Origin: Artemia franciscana
Taxonomy: Eukaryota > Arthropoda > Branchiopoda > Anostraca > Artemiidae
Length of the DNA: 64,000 nucleotides
Direction of reading: 5' to 3'
Assembly: GCF_032884065.1 (NCBI RefSeq)
Contig: NC_088868.1
Location: 35,800,890 to 35,864,889, forward strand
The notes under the pieces are model-generated. The model saw nothing but the letters and a program-made list of their open reading frames with translations, had not been told where the DNA came from and searched no databases. This document shows positions 11,321-23,418 of this stretch, piece by piece (position 1 is the first letter of the stretch; every line of letters starts with the position of its first letter). A program made the translations under genes and the position numbers.

Positions 11321-13049
11321 AACAGTCCAGTCTTTCCACATATTTTTCAAAAATAACTAAGAGGTTGGTGGAAAATCCCAATTTTCAATTCCAAAATCCC
11401 CAAAGCTTCCCAGTTGTTTTTAAATCACTGTGTGATTCCCAAATCACTTGCAAAGTGATTCACTGGGAAGTGATTCCCAAATCACTAGCAAAGCCTTGTT
11501 ATGCATACTTTCACCTCCAGTTTTTCAAGCCGACTTATTTTGCGACTAAAGTTCAGTTACTTAGACTAGAGTATCTTCTTTCCACTTAGAATAATTCTCT
11601 TTCATTATCGACTACGGTTTAGGATCTGGGTTTATCGACAAATTCCTGAATCTGCATCTTGTGAATGCGAGTCATATCAGTCAAAATTGCTGCTTATCAG
11701 TCGACAGGCCTGTCAAAACAGGACTGAAAATATAAGCTGTAAGAATAAATATAATTTTAGTTGAAATTCGCTTCGAGGAACAAAACAAGGTTAAAAACAA
11801 AACAATACTTATACATTAAAGCGCGGTACCATAAGGCGTGTAGAGTGTAGTAAGACGACTAAGAGAAATAGAATTCAGTTCCATTTTTTGTAACGCAAGG
11901 GCATTTATAATACATAATTGGTTTTGTTAGCACGTCACAGACGGATATGGTGGGAAAAATAAATAAAATAATCATTGTATTTGGCTGTTTTAGATAATTT
12001 TTAGGTAACACTGTTTTTCATTCTAATTTAAACCATCCAAAGGTTGCTTCAGAATCCAAGTATATTGATGAAATATAATGAGTAATGAAAAATTAAGTCA
12101 CAATCAGAATCTGGTTGACTAACTTCAACACCTCCATCCTTTTTCCAGTGGTTGCCAAAACGCTTTTCAAAATTATTGGTAGTGGTAAAAAAATTTGTAC
12201 TTCAACTCTCTTGACTTCAAAGTCTATTAAAGAAAACTTCATTCCAGATTATTCCCCTTGACTGTTTTTAATTAGAGAACAATGTTAAGTTATAATAATT
12301 AAAGTTGAAGAGATGAACCTTTTATGTTTTATTAGGTAATGATTTCTTCTCTGTTTAACCCATTTAAGGAATGATAAGAACTTGCTACTATAGTAAGTTC
12401 TTATTCCTCAACTTGGTAAAATAGGGAGAACAATCAATCCTAAATAAAACAAGCAATGTTCGTTAATTCCTTTTTGCTAACTAAAATTAAAACCATGCCT
12501 CGATGAAACATGGAAAGTGAGGGATGAACTTGAATGAGGCTATGCTTTACGTTGTAGTTTGACAAAAAAAAGGTTTCCGTTCGAAATATTCAGCTTCTGC
12601 GAGATCTTGGCAAAAAAAATAGTAGAACAAGTTCTATTTTGGTAAATGTTGACAAAAACTTGCGTATTAACCGTCAAATCTATGGACATACTTTCATATC
12701 GCTAGCTGAATGGCAGATATTAGACCACCTGAGTTTAAAATTTGTAAGGAAAGAACAATGCTTGGGTATTTTTTCCTGATATAGTCCTTCTTAAAACATT
12801 AAACAATAGTTGGGAAAGTAAGTAGTACTTCGTAATCTGTGCAATATACATTTATAAAACTAGTACAAACAAACTGACTAAGGTTGTTTTACTTGTTTAA
12901 AAAAATAGATTCTGACTTTTGAAGCCAACATTATTGTACTTTATGAAAAGTCATTAAAGCATAATAAAATGATGAGCCAGTTTGTTTGCATTATTGTTTG
13001 TAGATATATACTCCGAAGCAATAATCGTTGTTTGTTCTATATTGTAATT
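11321..13049. other. No gene recognised
   Basis: AT-rich DNA with a 96-codon ORF at 11299-11589 that contains internal short repeats of 'tgattcccaaatcact' and no domain. No tRNA or rRNA signature seen. Confidence 0.45.
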
Positions 13050-13337
13050 AAATAAAAAAAACAAGTTTTTTGAAATGAAAGTAAGGAGCGACATTAAAAC
13101 TTAAAACGAACAGAAATTACTCCGTATATGAAAGGGGCTTTCCTCATCGACACTCCGCTCTTTACGCTAAAGTTTTTTATTGTTTTAAAAAGTAGAGTTG
13201 CGAGAAAGAATCAAACTTTAGCGCAAGGAGCAGGGTGTCGAGGAGGAAAGCCCCTTTCATATACGGAGTAATTTCTATTCGTTTTAAGTTTTAATGTCGC
13301 TCCTTACTTTCATTTCAAAAAACTTGTTTTTTTATTT
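13050..13337. repeat. Near-perfect 288-bp palindrome (family C fold-back module)
   Basis: Arms 13050-13175 and 13213-13337 are reverse complements with few mismatches, separated by about 37 bases. Landmarks are 'agtaaggagcgacattaaaa', 'actccgtatatgaaagggg' and 'ctctttacgctaaag' in the left arm, each mirrored in the right. Related modules are at 1750, 4180, 7185, 13640, 16655, 49450, 49973 and 54166. Confidence 0.9.
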
Positions 13338-15520
13338 AATTTCTGAAAGTTTTTGAATTAATGCATGTCTGATTTTGGCTCTCCGTACATAAATTATTAA
13401 AATGAAATTTGCATATTAATTCTTTTTTTGACTAAATGGCTTTCTTTTAGTTTTGATCAGACGATTTTGAGAAATAAGGGGTGGGGAAGTAGGCCTAGTT
13501 GCCCTCCAATTTTTCGGTTACTTAAAAAGGCAACTAGAACTTTTAATTTTTAACGAACGTTTTTATTAGTAAAAAATATACGTAACTTAAGAATTAACTT
13601 ACGTAACGAACTTTTATATTATTATATTTTTTATTATACATATGAGGGGGTTTGTCCCCTCGTTAATACCTCGCTCTTCACACTAAATCTTAAGTTTTGT
13701 CCCAATTCTCTAAGAATGACCCCCGAATCAGAAAGGCCGTAGAATAAATAGTTGAAATTACTAAAAATAATTTAGCATAAAGAGCGAAGTATTTATCTCC
13801 TCCTAAATACATCGCTCTTTATGCTAAAGTATTTTTAGAACCCCTCATATGCGTAATAATCTCTGTTCGTTTTAAGTATTAATGCTTCTCCTTACTTTCA
13901 ATTGAAAAAAAAAACTTTTTCATGTTTATATTTTCATTGTTTTTTTTTTTTAATAGTAATGCTAGAAAATCCTGCGCCCTTTTCATTGAATTTCTCTTCC
14001 CCCATGAAATATTCCTCGAAGGAAAGATCCTCCCATATAGCCCCCTCCCCTGAACCCAGGCACGTACGCAAGATTTTTTTCGGGGGGGGGCCAAAACCTT
14101 CGAAACAGCAGATATAAAGTAGCACTTTTTTTATTTAGTAATGCGAAAAGCACGTATATCGGAGAATACAGACTAACTTTAATCTGTAGTATTGTAGCGG
14201 ATGGGGGGGGGAGAAGACTGAAGCCTCAAAAGTACGTTTTAGGCTCGGGTTATGTTCATAGCGATTTAGAACCAGTAATTAATCTATTATATCCCACTGA
14301 AAGGGAAATTTTAGGGTTGACAGTGCAATATGGATGCTGTGGGGGATAGTTCTTTTGTTGCAAAAACGTAGATTTTAATTAAAAATGACAGTTTCCAAAA
14401 TTGATCCATTAAAAGCTGTACTTTATCCTGAAAGGGGGGGGGGGGTAAAAGCCCTAATATCAAGGATAATTCTATTTTGCTGTGGAAAACAAACTCTATT
14501 TACAAAGAAAAATAACAGCACAATTTCTAATTACTTAAAAGAGGATAAAAAGTTAGATAGAAAATGGGTTAATAATTGGGCAGTGCATTGACCGGATAAT
14601 GGCGTGCTGTAATATCCCCCAAAAAAGGCTTCACACATGTATCTAGATTCTTAATAAATGTCCTACTTTTGCCAGAAATCCCAAGAAACCATGGACTAAT
14701 TTAACATTTTACAAAGTTTTTTTTTTGGGGGGGAGGAAGGCCCCCCTGTGTACGTGCCAGCCTGAACCCCACACCCAAACCAAAAAAATCCCACTGAAAA
14801 CGTCGGTACACTTCCCAATAACCTTTACTGTATGTAAACATTGGTCAAAGTTTGTAACTTGCAGCCCCTCCCCCAGGGACTGTGGGGGGGGGGGTAAGTC
14901 ATCCAAAAGACATAGTTATTATGGTTTTCGACAATGCGGAACAAAATGGCTATGTCAAAATTTTGATCTGTTGACTTTGAGAAAAAAATGAGCGTGGGAG
15001 GGTGCCTAGGTGCCCTTCAATTTTTTTGGTCACTTAAAAAGGGCACTAGAACTCTTTATTTCCGTTAGAATGAGCCCTTTTGCAACACTCTAGGACCACT
15101 TGGTCGATACGATGATCCCTGGGAAAAAAATTAAACAACAAACAAACAAACAAATAAACACATACCCGTGATTTGTCTTCTGGCAAAAAATACGAAATCC
15201 CACATTTTTGTAGATTGGACCTTGAAATTTTTTCTATAGGGTTTTCTGATACGTTGAATGCGATGGTGTGGTTTTTGTTAAGATCCTATGACTTTTAGGG
15301 GGTGTTTCCCTCTATTTTCCAAAATAAGGCAAAATTTCTCAGGCTCGTAACTTTTGATGACAAAGACTAAACTTGATGAAACTTATATATTTAAAATCAG
15401 CAAAAAAAAATTGATTCTTTTGATATATCTTTTTGCATCAAAATTCCGTTTTTTAGAGTTTCGTTTAATATTGAGCCGGGTCGCTCCTTACTATAGTTCG
15501 TTACCACGAACTGTTTGACT
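13338..15520 (+). repeat. Family C composite repeat, forward, interrupted by a hAT-like element
   Basis: From the palindrome the composite continues through 'gatcagacgattttgagaaa', a second palindromic module at about 13640-13910, 'aatgctagaaaatcctgcg', then 'gcagcccctcccccagggac' (14862) to the terminal hairpin at about 15497-15516. The copy at 54166-55806 has the same order without the insertion at 14057-14760. Confidence 0.8.
14057..14760. mobile_element. Non-autonomous hAT-like DNA transposon, 704 bp
   Basis: The ends are imperfect terminal inverted repeats: 'caggcacgtacgcaag' at the left, and 'ctggcacgtacacagg' as the reverse complement of the right end. The element is flanked by a perfect 8-bp target duplication CCTGAACC (14049-14056 and 14761-14768). 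The sister repeat at 55050-55110 shows the uninterrupted site. CAGG/CTGG-type termini with 8-bp duplications are the hAT superfamily signature. No transposase is encoded (largest ORF 68 codons). Confidence 0.85.
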
Positions 15521-16654
15521 TTGCTCTTTACTTCCCTCCAAAAATTTTTTTTTGTTTTAATGGGATTTTTATAATGTTCTTTTTTTGTGAAAGCACAATT
15601 GAATAACGGTTTTTATTCAGTGTACTACTCTTCAGACAAGGTGTGATATAAAGAGAAAGAGAGGAAGCTTCCCAGTCCTTGACGATTTTGTTAAAAAGCA
15701 TCAGAAACAGAGCAAATAAAGTGCAACAGACTCATAATACAAAATACTAGGTAGCGTTTCTTAAGCTTTCAAGCGTGACCGAAAAAGAATATTGTCAGCT
15801 TGTTTCTATGTCATGTAGCTTAGCTAACCTCCTGTATTATTCTGTTCTACTTGTATCTATGTGCTTGTTTTATAAATTAAAGTCCTATGTCTGAAAAGAA
15901 TTGCCCTTCAAAAGCCGCGAGCCTCCGAAAATTTATTTGATTTCAATTAAATGGAAACACCACCAAAAAGTCAGCGGATCTTAATATAAATCATCCCATC
16001 ATGTTCAGTATATTAGAGAATCCTTACAAGAGGGGTATCATGCTCCTGTCTGTAAAAATGTGAAGATTTTGTAATTTGGCAGAAGAAAGATTACGGATGC
16101 GTGATTATTATTATTTTTCTTTGTTATTTTTTCACAGGGGTGATTATATCGAACTAATGGTCCTAGAAAATTGAGATATTTCTTATTTTAACAAAAATCA
16201 AAATTTCTAGTTCCCTTTTAAATTGACCAAACCGACTGTAGTACATCTAATACCTTCACATAATCATTTAATCTTTGAGATATCGAATGAAAACTTTAAG
16301 GTGGCCCTTTAATTCAGCATAGCGAAAAGCCTAATAACTGTACTTTTAGTGATAAACTGACCGTTCATCGTCCCTAGGGAAAAATTTGTGAGTTACACAA
16401 ATTGCCCAAATTATTTACATATAGTATTTTCTATTAGAAAATATACGAAAAATTGTTGGGACAATTTTCTGCAGGAAGGGGAGAAATTGATTTTCTACGA
16501 AAACGAGTGGAGAAAATTTTACACGGGAAGGATTTTCAATAGGAAAGAAAGGTACCAGGGAAATTTTGCAAGAGAAATTTTACACGAAGGGGGAGGTCGA
16601 TTCCAGGTGTGATTTGAAAAACAGCCAGATATTAAATTTATAAAAATAATTTCA
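15521..16654. repeat. Low-similarity family C relic and unrecognised sequence
   Basis: 15521-15950 shows nothing recognisable. From about 15950 reverse family C landmarks reappear in decayed form ('gattacggatgcgtgatt', 'ggtgattatatcgaactaat'). The 74-codon ORF at 16388 lies within this repeat-like stretch and is not called. Confidence 0.45.
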
Positions 16655-16938
16655 GTTTAAATTAAGGAGCAACATTGAAACTTGAAGCAAACAGGAAATA
16701 TTCTATATATGAGAAGGGCTGCCTTTTTTTAAGGCCTCGTGTTTTACTCTAAAGTTTGACTTTTTGTCCTAATTTTCTAGAATAGGCTACTCAAACACAA
16801 AAGCCTTTGATTTTGAAGGCAAAAGATTTTAGCGTAAAGCTCGAGATTTCAGGAAGGGACAGCCTTCCACTTTTAGAGAATGACTTCTGCTTGTTTCAAG
16901 TTTTAATGTTGCTCCCTAACTTCAGTTGAAAAAACTTG
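16655..16938. repeat. Palindromic fold-back module, diverged copy
   Basis: Left arm 'taaggagcaacattgaaact' near 16662; right arm 'caagttttaatgttgctcc' near 16897. The inner part 'ctctaaagtttgac' is mirrored imperfectly. Confidence 0.7.
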
Positions 16939-17639
16939 CGCGAATCTTGCATCAAATGATCTTGCTATATAAGAAATCTGTCTAGCATGGACAAAATTTT
17001 TGAAAGCTGTAGCATGAGAATGCTATACTCAGTTTTATTGTATGAAATATCCTTTCTTAGCCCCTTGTTATCAGCTTTTTCATAACCTTTTCTACTTCAA
17101 ATTCATTTACTTTTTTTTTATCTCTCCTATTGTTTCGGAATGTAGCATATAGAAACACTGCTTACTATCTAACAGACTTTGAAAAAGAAATAGAAGAAAC
17201 ATTTATCGCGGAGCAGAATTTTTGCCTTTAATAAGTAGCCTAAGTAATTGACTTAAAAGATATTGGCTGAGTAATCTTGATGCAGGATATATTTTATGAA
17301 CAAAATGTGTAATAATTCTGTATGAGAACTTAATCGTTATCTCGAAAAATAGATGCAAAAGGAGAATGAAACTTCTGGGAATGAATTTCAGAGTCTAGGC
17401 TAGATTATGATAAAGATGCAGACAAATATATTTTAAAGGGAATCGTAGAAATTTTTTGGTCGTTTTCAAGCATTCAAAAAGGGTATAAATTCTAATTTGC
17501 AACAGAAGCAATTATTATATTTGTAAAGAGCAGAAAATAGGCACTGAGTAGTATGTTTTCTTTATTTGTAGGGCTATTGTATAAAACTGAAAAAAATTGT
17601 ATGAAACAGAGAAAGTAGTTAGTTTAAGAGGTAAAATTC
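16939..17639. other. No gene recognised
   Basis: AT-rich with no conserved ORF or RNA signature. Confidence 0.45.
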
Positions 17640-19210
17640 TAGTTCATGGACTTCTAGCTATCTTGGCAAGGGGTTAGGTTAGGGAAATGAAACTTTCAGG
17701 GATGGGTCTACATACTAAAGTGTATCCTGGGAAGGTACTTTGAAGTACCTAACTCCACTCCTTCTCCCTCCAGAGGGTCCTGACCTTTAAAAATATGTGT
17801 TATAAATGTGAAACCTTGTAAAATAGATCTTCTGCTTGAATCAAGCACAACAAAATTGTTTTCAGCTTCACAACTTTGCTTAATCCCAATTTATAAGGTT
17901 TTAAAGATATGCAAATACATTTCCTAAATTTTGAAAAAAAAACATTGATATGGCTCAGAATTCTATTCAAATAACAGGAATTACGTTTTCAAACTAAAAG
18001 CAGATAAAATCAACTGGTAACTGAAAATTAAGGTAAAATGTTGTTTTGTCGAAATTTCAATAGGTGTAGACCTGTCATGTAGGCAAATTTCAGGGCCCTC
18101 TAGGGGGAGAAGGAGTAGAGGTGGGTACTTCAAAATACCTTTCCAGGATATACTTCAGCCTGTAGACCCATCCCTGGAAGTTTCATTTCCATAACCAGGT
18201 TAAGAAAATGAAGCTTTCAGGGATAGATTTGCAGACTATAGTATGTCCTGGGAAGGTAGGCTATTTTGAAGTATTTACCTCCCCCCCTTCTCTCTCTAGA
18301 CAGTACTAATCTTTGATGACCTTTAAAAATCTTTGTTTTACAAAAATAAATCCTTTAAAAATGAAGTATACAAAAAGTAGGTAAATGTTTAGTTTCATCA
18401 CAAGCTGTTTAAACTGAAAACTATGCTGCAAAGCAGCATAGTTTTCAGTTTAGAGCACTTAGAAATGCAAATTCTAGAAGTACATCCATTTTTTAGCTTT
18501 CTAAAATTCCCCTTTAATGAACTGAAAATGCTTAAAGTGGGCATGGTTTTGAAGCCAAGGGAAATGTTAGGATTCTACAATATGAATGATATTATATTTT
18601 AAATACTATCTCCAGTCATCACTGGTAATTTCCGTATAGTAAGTAGTCAAAAGATAATTAAAAAACTTATGCATCCATTAATGCTAATTATCCACTTTCA
18701 TTTTCAAGTTTAAACTAGCCAGTGAACCAGTGAATAAGTGCAATTAGTTAAACATTACATTTGTGTTCTGTTGATTTGAAGAAATGCCTTCCAACAGAAT
18801 GGAGATTATACAGTTTTTCAATTTGAGATTCAGTTTGTTTAAATTGATGCTTTAACTATGGTAAGGTGAAACAGATTTGGTTGAATACTGATTTAACATT
18901 ACCTATAGAGTAAAGTAAATTAGTCCATGAGCCCTGCAGGCAGCAGGGTGAGGTCTGTACTCTATATTTATTTAATAATTATTTGGCTTGAAGCCTGAAA
19001 GAATAAACAAAAAGTAGGTCATAAACATCAGCTAACAAGTCAACCAATCAGAATACAGACCTTGCCCTGCTGGCTTCAGGGCTCATGGACTAATTTGCTT
19101 TGCTCTATAGGTACTGTTATGTATAAGCAAAATTGGACAACTGTTTTCTTCAAAGAGCTTGCTAGTTTAAACTCAAAAGTGAAAGTGCATATAATCATCA
19201 GTGAATAAGT

Positions 19211-22022
19211 GAGTTTTTATGGCACTTGGTATTACTACTACTACTACTACTAATAACTCACTGCAGCACCAAGCCGCCTGAGGCCAACACAGCTACGCAC
19301 GCTCCTCCTCCAACCTAATCTATTTAAAGCCTCCCTCTTTACACCCTCCCAGGAAGTTCCCATTTCCTTTAAATCCTTATTTATGACATCCTCCCAACCC
19401 AGACAAGGACAACCTACTTTCCGTTTAGCCCCAGACGGTTGGCCAAAAAGGACAATCTTTGGTAATCTGTCATCCTTCATCTGTAGAACGTGGCCTAGCC
19501 ATCTCAACCTTTCTTTCATTATAGCCCCAGAAAGCGGGATTGAACCACACTTTTCGTACAACCTACTGTTTGAAATACGGTCAGTCAGCCGGGTACCCAG
19601 AACAATCTGTAGGCAATTTCTCTGGAAAACATCTAGTAAATTTTCATCTGCTTTTCGGAGTGTCCATGCTTCAGAGCCATATTTGACCACTGTCATCACT
19701 GTAGCTTCCAATATTCTAATCTTGGTTTGTAGGCTTATCTTTCTATTCTTCCAAACTTTTTTTAACTGTGAAAAAACACCCTGAGCTTTAGCTATTCTAC
19801 TTTTAACATCTTCACTGCTCCCACCATCTTTACTAATAATACTACCAAGGTAACTGAAGCTACCAACCTGATCAATCTTTTCGTTACCTAAGGTCACCTG
19901 TTCATCTTCACTTATTCCTAGCCTTAGTGACTTAGTCTTCTTAACATTAATTTTCAAGCCTATTTTAGCACCCCAAACTCGTAAAACCTCTAAAAATTCA
20001 TTCATTTTGCTCACACTTTCATCTAATATGCTTAAATCATCAGCATAATCTAAGTCCAGGAGCGTTCTTCCTCCCCATTTGATTCCATGGTCTCCAATTG
20101 CCTTTCCTGTGCTCCTTAAGACGAAGTCCATCAAAATGATCCATATAAAGGGGGATAGAACACAACCCTGCTTAACTCCTGATTTAATACAAAACCAGTT
20201 GCTAACCTCATTTCCTACCTTAACCGCAGCAGTATTATTCTCGTACATAGCGCAAATCACTTTAATGTATTTTTCTGGTATACCATATAATGATAAGACC
20301 TTTGTTAACGCTGTTCTATCAACAGAATCGAAAGCTTGCTCATAACATCTGTTAATTTGGTAGTTAATTTGGAAAAAGTAGAAAAAATGAAGTATTTTTA
20401 ACTTAAGAATGGGTAATGGGATCTTCATGAAATTTGATGTTGGGAAAGATATCATGTCTCAGAGCACTTAGTTTAAATCCAAACCAGTCCCAGTGACATT
20501 GGCAGGAGTTGGGTGGGGACCTAAAATCTTGAAAAACACTTAGAATAGAGAGATTGGGATGAAACTTGGTGGGAAAAATAAGCAGAAGTCCTAGATACAT
20601 GTTTGACATAACCAGAACAGATCTGCTCTGTTTGGGGGAGTTGGGTATTGATTCTGAAAATTAGAATAAATGAGGTATTTTTAACTTACAAAGGAGTGTT
20701 CAGATCTTGACGAAATTTGAAGTTTGGAAGAATATTGTGTCTCAGAGCTCTTATTTTAAATCCCAACTGGATCTGGTGACATTGGGGGGAATTGAGGGGG
20801 GAACCTAAAATCTCAGAAAACACTTAGAGTTGAGGGATCAGGATGAAACTTGGTGGTAAAAATAATCATAAGTCCTAGATACATGTTTGAAATAACTGGA
20901 ACAGATCTGCTCTCTTTAGGGGAGTTGGGGGAGGAGGGTTAATCCTGAAAAAAAATGAGGTATTTTTAACTTACAAAGGAATGATCAGATCTTAATGAAA
21001 TGTGATCTTTAGAAGGATATCATGTCTCAGAGCTCTTATTTTAAATCCCGGCCAGATCTGGTGAAGGGGAAGTTTGGGGGGCAGAACCTAAAATCTTGGA
21101 AAACACTTAGAGTGGAGAGATCAGGATGAAACTTGGTGGGAAAAATAAGCACAAGTCCTAGATACAGGATTGACATAATCAGAACGGATCTGCTTTCTTT
21201 GGGGGAGTTGGGCGGAGGGTTAATTCTTGAAAATTAGAAAAAATGATGTATTTTTGGCTTACAAAAGAGTGATTGTATCTTAATGAAATTTCATATTTAG
21301 AAGGACCTCGAAACTCAGATCTCTTATTTTAAATCCTGACCAGATCCAGTGTCATTAGGGGGGAGGGGACCAGAAATCTTGGAAAACGCTTAAAGCAGAG
21401 AGATCAGGATGAAACTTGGTGGAAAGAATAAGCACAAGCCCAAGATAGGTGACTGACATAACCGGACCAGATCTGCTCTCTTTGGTGGAGTTGGGGGGGG
21501 GGGAGTAATTCCAAAAAATTAGAAAAAATGGGGTATTTGTAACTTACAAATGGGTGATCAGATATTATGGGTGATCAGAGATTTTCAATTCGAATTTGAT
21601 CTGTGGACATAGGGGGTTGGAGGGGGGAAACAGAAATCTTGGAAACCAGAAATCTTGGAAAACCCTTAGAGTGGAGAGATCAGGATGAAACTTGATGGGA
21701 AGAATAAGCACAAGCTATAGATACAAGATTGACATAATTGGTACAGATCTGTTCTCTCTGAGGGAGCTGGGGGTTGTTAATTTGGAAAAATCAGAAAAAT
21801 TGAGGTATTTTTAACTTACAAGTGGGTGATTGGATTTTAATGAATATTGATATTTAGAAGGACCTTGTGACTCAGAGCTCTTATTTTAAATCCTGACCAG
21901 CATTAACCCTCGATTTTCCTTTTTAAACAATCTAGTGATTCTTAGAATTTTGCTAGAGCTAATACCATTTGAGCTCTTCCAACCTTGTCACAAGTGCCAT
22001 ATGAGCTCTTAGCTCTTGTTTA
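19211..22022 (-). mobile_element. Helitron-like non-autonomous element (HINE type) with internal tandem array
   Basis: The minus-strand 3' end is a remnant '...ccaagtgccataaaaact' at 19211-19233; the other end is 'acaagagctaagagctcat' at about 22003-22021. Between 20375 and 21990 lie six tandem units of about 285 bp. Each starts 'gaggtatttttaacttac' and includes 'tcttattttaaatccc' and 'ggatgaaacttggtggg'. A short ATGGCACTTG near one end matches CAAGTGCCAT near the other, a subterminal inverted repeat as described for Helentron-associated elements. An RTE copy interrupts it at 19232-20352. Other copies are at 43341-45712 and 53167-54165. Confidence 0.65.
19232..20352 (-). mobile_element. 5'-truncated RTE-clade LINE with intact partial reverse transcriptase
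   Basis: One open frame (19250 to about 20340, minus strand) encodes the palm and thumb of a non-LTR reverse transcriptase. Motifs in order are AFDSVDR (catalytic Asp region), GVKQGCVLSP, DYADD (catalytic box), then SYLGSIIS and the RTE-type tail YGSEAWTLRK...RLRWLGHVLQM. The endonuclease and the N-terminal part of the reverse transcriptase are missing. About 35 codons upstream of the AFDSVDR region read into the host Helitron-like repeat and are not element protein. The TAG stop (19250-19252) is also the first unit of a (TAG)n 3' tail at 19232-19252. The uninterrupted frame suggests a fairly recent insertion. It is truncated, so not autonomous. Confidence 0.9.
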
Positions 22023-22565
22023 ATTATCTTTTTGACTTCCTACTATACAGAAATTACCAGTGATGACTGGAATTAGTATTTCAAATATAATTTCATTCAT
22101 ATTGTATAACCCAAACTTTCCCTGCTGGAAAGTATGCTGCTTTGCAGCATACTTTAGACAGCTTGTGACAAAACTAAGCAATTACCAAAAAGTTTTTTAA
22201 CTTCACAATTTTCTCAATCCTACTTTAAAAGATTTTGAAGATCCCAATTTAAAAGGTTTCAAGGGTCTGCAAATGTATTTCCTAAATTTAGGGGAGAAAA
22301 ACCCAATGATATGGCTAAAATTTTACTCCAGTAACAGGAATTAGATACCCAGAACTAAAACCAGAGAAAAACAACTGATAATTAAGATCTAATGTTGTTT
22401 TTCAAAAATCCCAATTGGTACAGACCTGTCATGTAGCCTAGGCAAATTTCTGAGATATAAAAATCAGAAGAGCATTGATGAATAGGTTTGCAATACCTTT
22501 CTGTAGTATTTTCGGCCCTGAATTCATTACTGAAAGTTTATTTTCCTAACCTTACCTCTTTCCAA

Positions 22566-23418
22566 GACTTTTTCCAAAGAAAATTTTTCCATTCGTTTTA
22601 CAATAGCAAATAATTATAACAGTCTGATTTGTAGGTATATTGAGGCTGTAGATCTGTAAACATATTACAAATCAGCCTACACATTATTATCAAGGAAAAA
22701 CATTGAAAATAGCAAAAATAAATACAATAAGTTTAGATATAATTCACTGAAAATGTGCCAAATTACACATAGCTTTCAAGCAACCAAGGTAAACTTACAG
22801 TGTAAGACAAAAATCAATTGGAAAAAAAAAAATCAGAAGAAATGAATATTCCAGTTGATTTGCCATTCAGTTTTCTTTCCAAATATAATAGCCATCAGTT
22901 TAGTGGTTTACAACTTTATAGGAATTATCCTAATGAAATAAAAACAGTACTGTTAGATTCCTTGTTTAATGCTTTCCCCAAACATCATAGCTGCTTTTCT
23001 GATAATGTACCCCACCCCCTCCCTGATGATCTCAGATATAGCTCAAGGAGTATATAGGCTAAAAAAATAAAAGAAAACGTTGAGGTTCTGACATTGTAAT
23101 ATACAGCATGTTTCTATAAATCAGATGTTTATCTTCCCTTCCATTATTATCTACATTAATACACCATTCCAAGAAATATTTTCAGTCACAAATTCAGTTG
23201 TTCTTCCTCAGGCAAAACCAAATTTCATCAAGCCAAGATTACAGAGACTCATTTTAACAAAGAAGAATTATGTCATTCCAGAGATTACCCACAATAAATA
23301 AATATAATACTAGGAATGTGTTTAGAACCATTGGGTGGCTGGGCTTCATTGTCAGAAAAGCAATCATGGTGTTAGGATAAAGCTCAAAATAAGGAACTTT
23401 ATTTTATTGCCGTGTTTC
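22566..23418. other. No gene recognised
   Basis: A 79-codon ORF (22818-23057) has no recognised domain, no splice context and no conserved neighbour. I leave it uncalled. Confidence 0.4.

Larger units (their letters stand above)
17640..22565. repeat. Large mosaic of inverted and direct repeats around nested elements
   Basis: Outer inverted match: 'gggttaggttagggaaatga' (about 17675) pairs with 'attttcctaaccttacctc' (about 22542). Inner inverted match: 18575-18665 ('tccagtcatcactggtaatt') pairs with 22030-22130 ('aattaccagtgatgactgg'). A direct match links 17860-18095 and 22200-22455, both ending 'cagacctgtcatgtag'. A further inverted pair is 18901-18963 and 19050-19112, about 90% identical by eye, centred on 'tgagccctg' and 'cagggctca'. 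The mosaic probably arose from a fold-back transposon and later duplication. No transposase was recognised. Confidence 0.65.

Noticed and set aside
19383..19784. 133-codon plus-strand ORF
   Set aside because: Antisense shadow of the RTE reverse transcriptase frame.
22818..23057. 79-codon ORF MEKKKSEEMNIP...
   Set aside because: No domain, splice context or repeat-independent support; chance ORF cannot be excluded.
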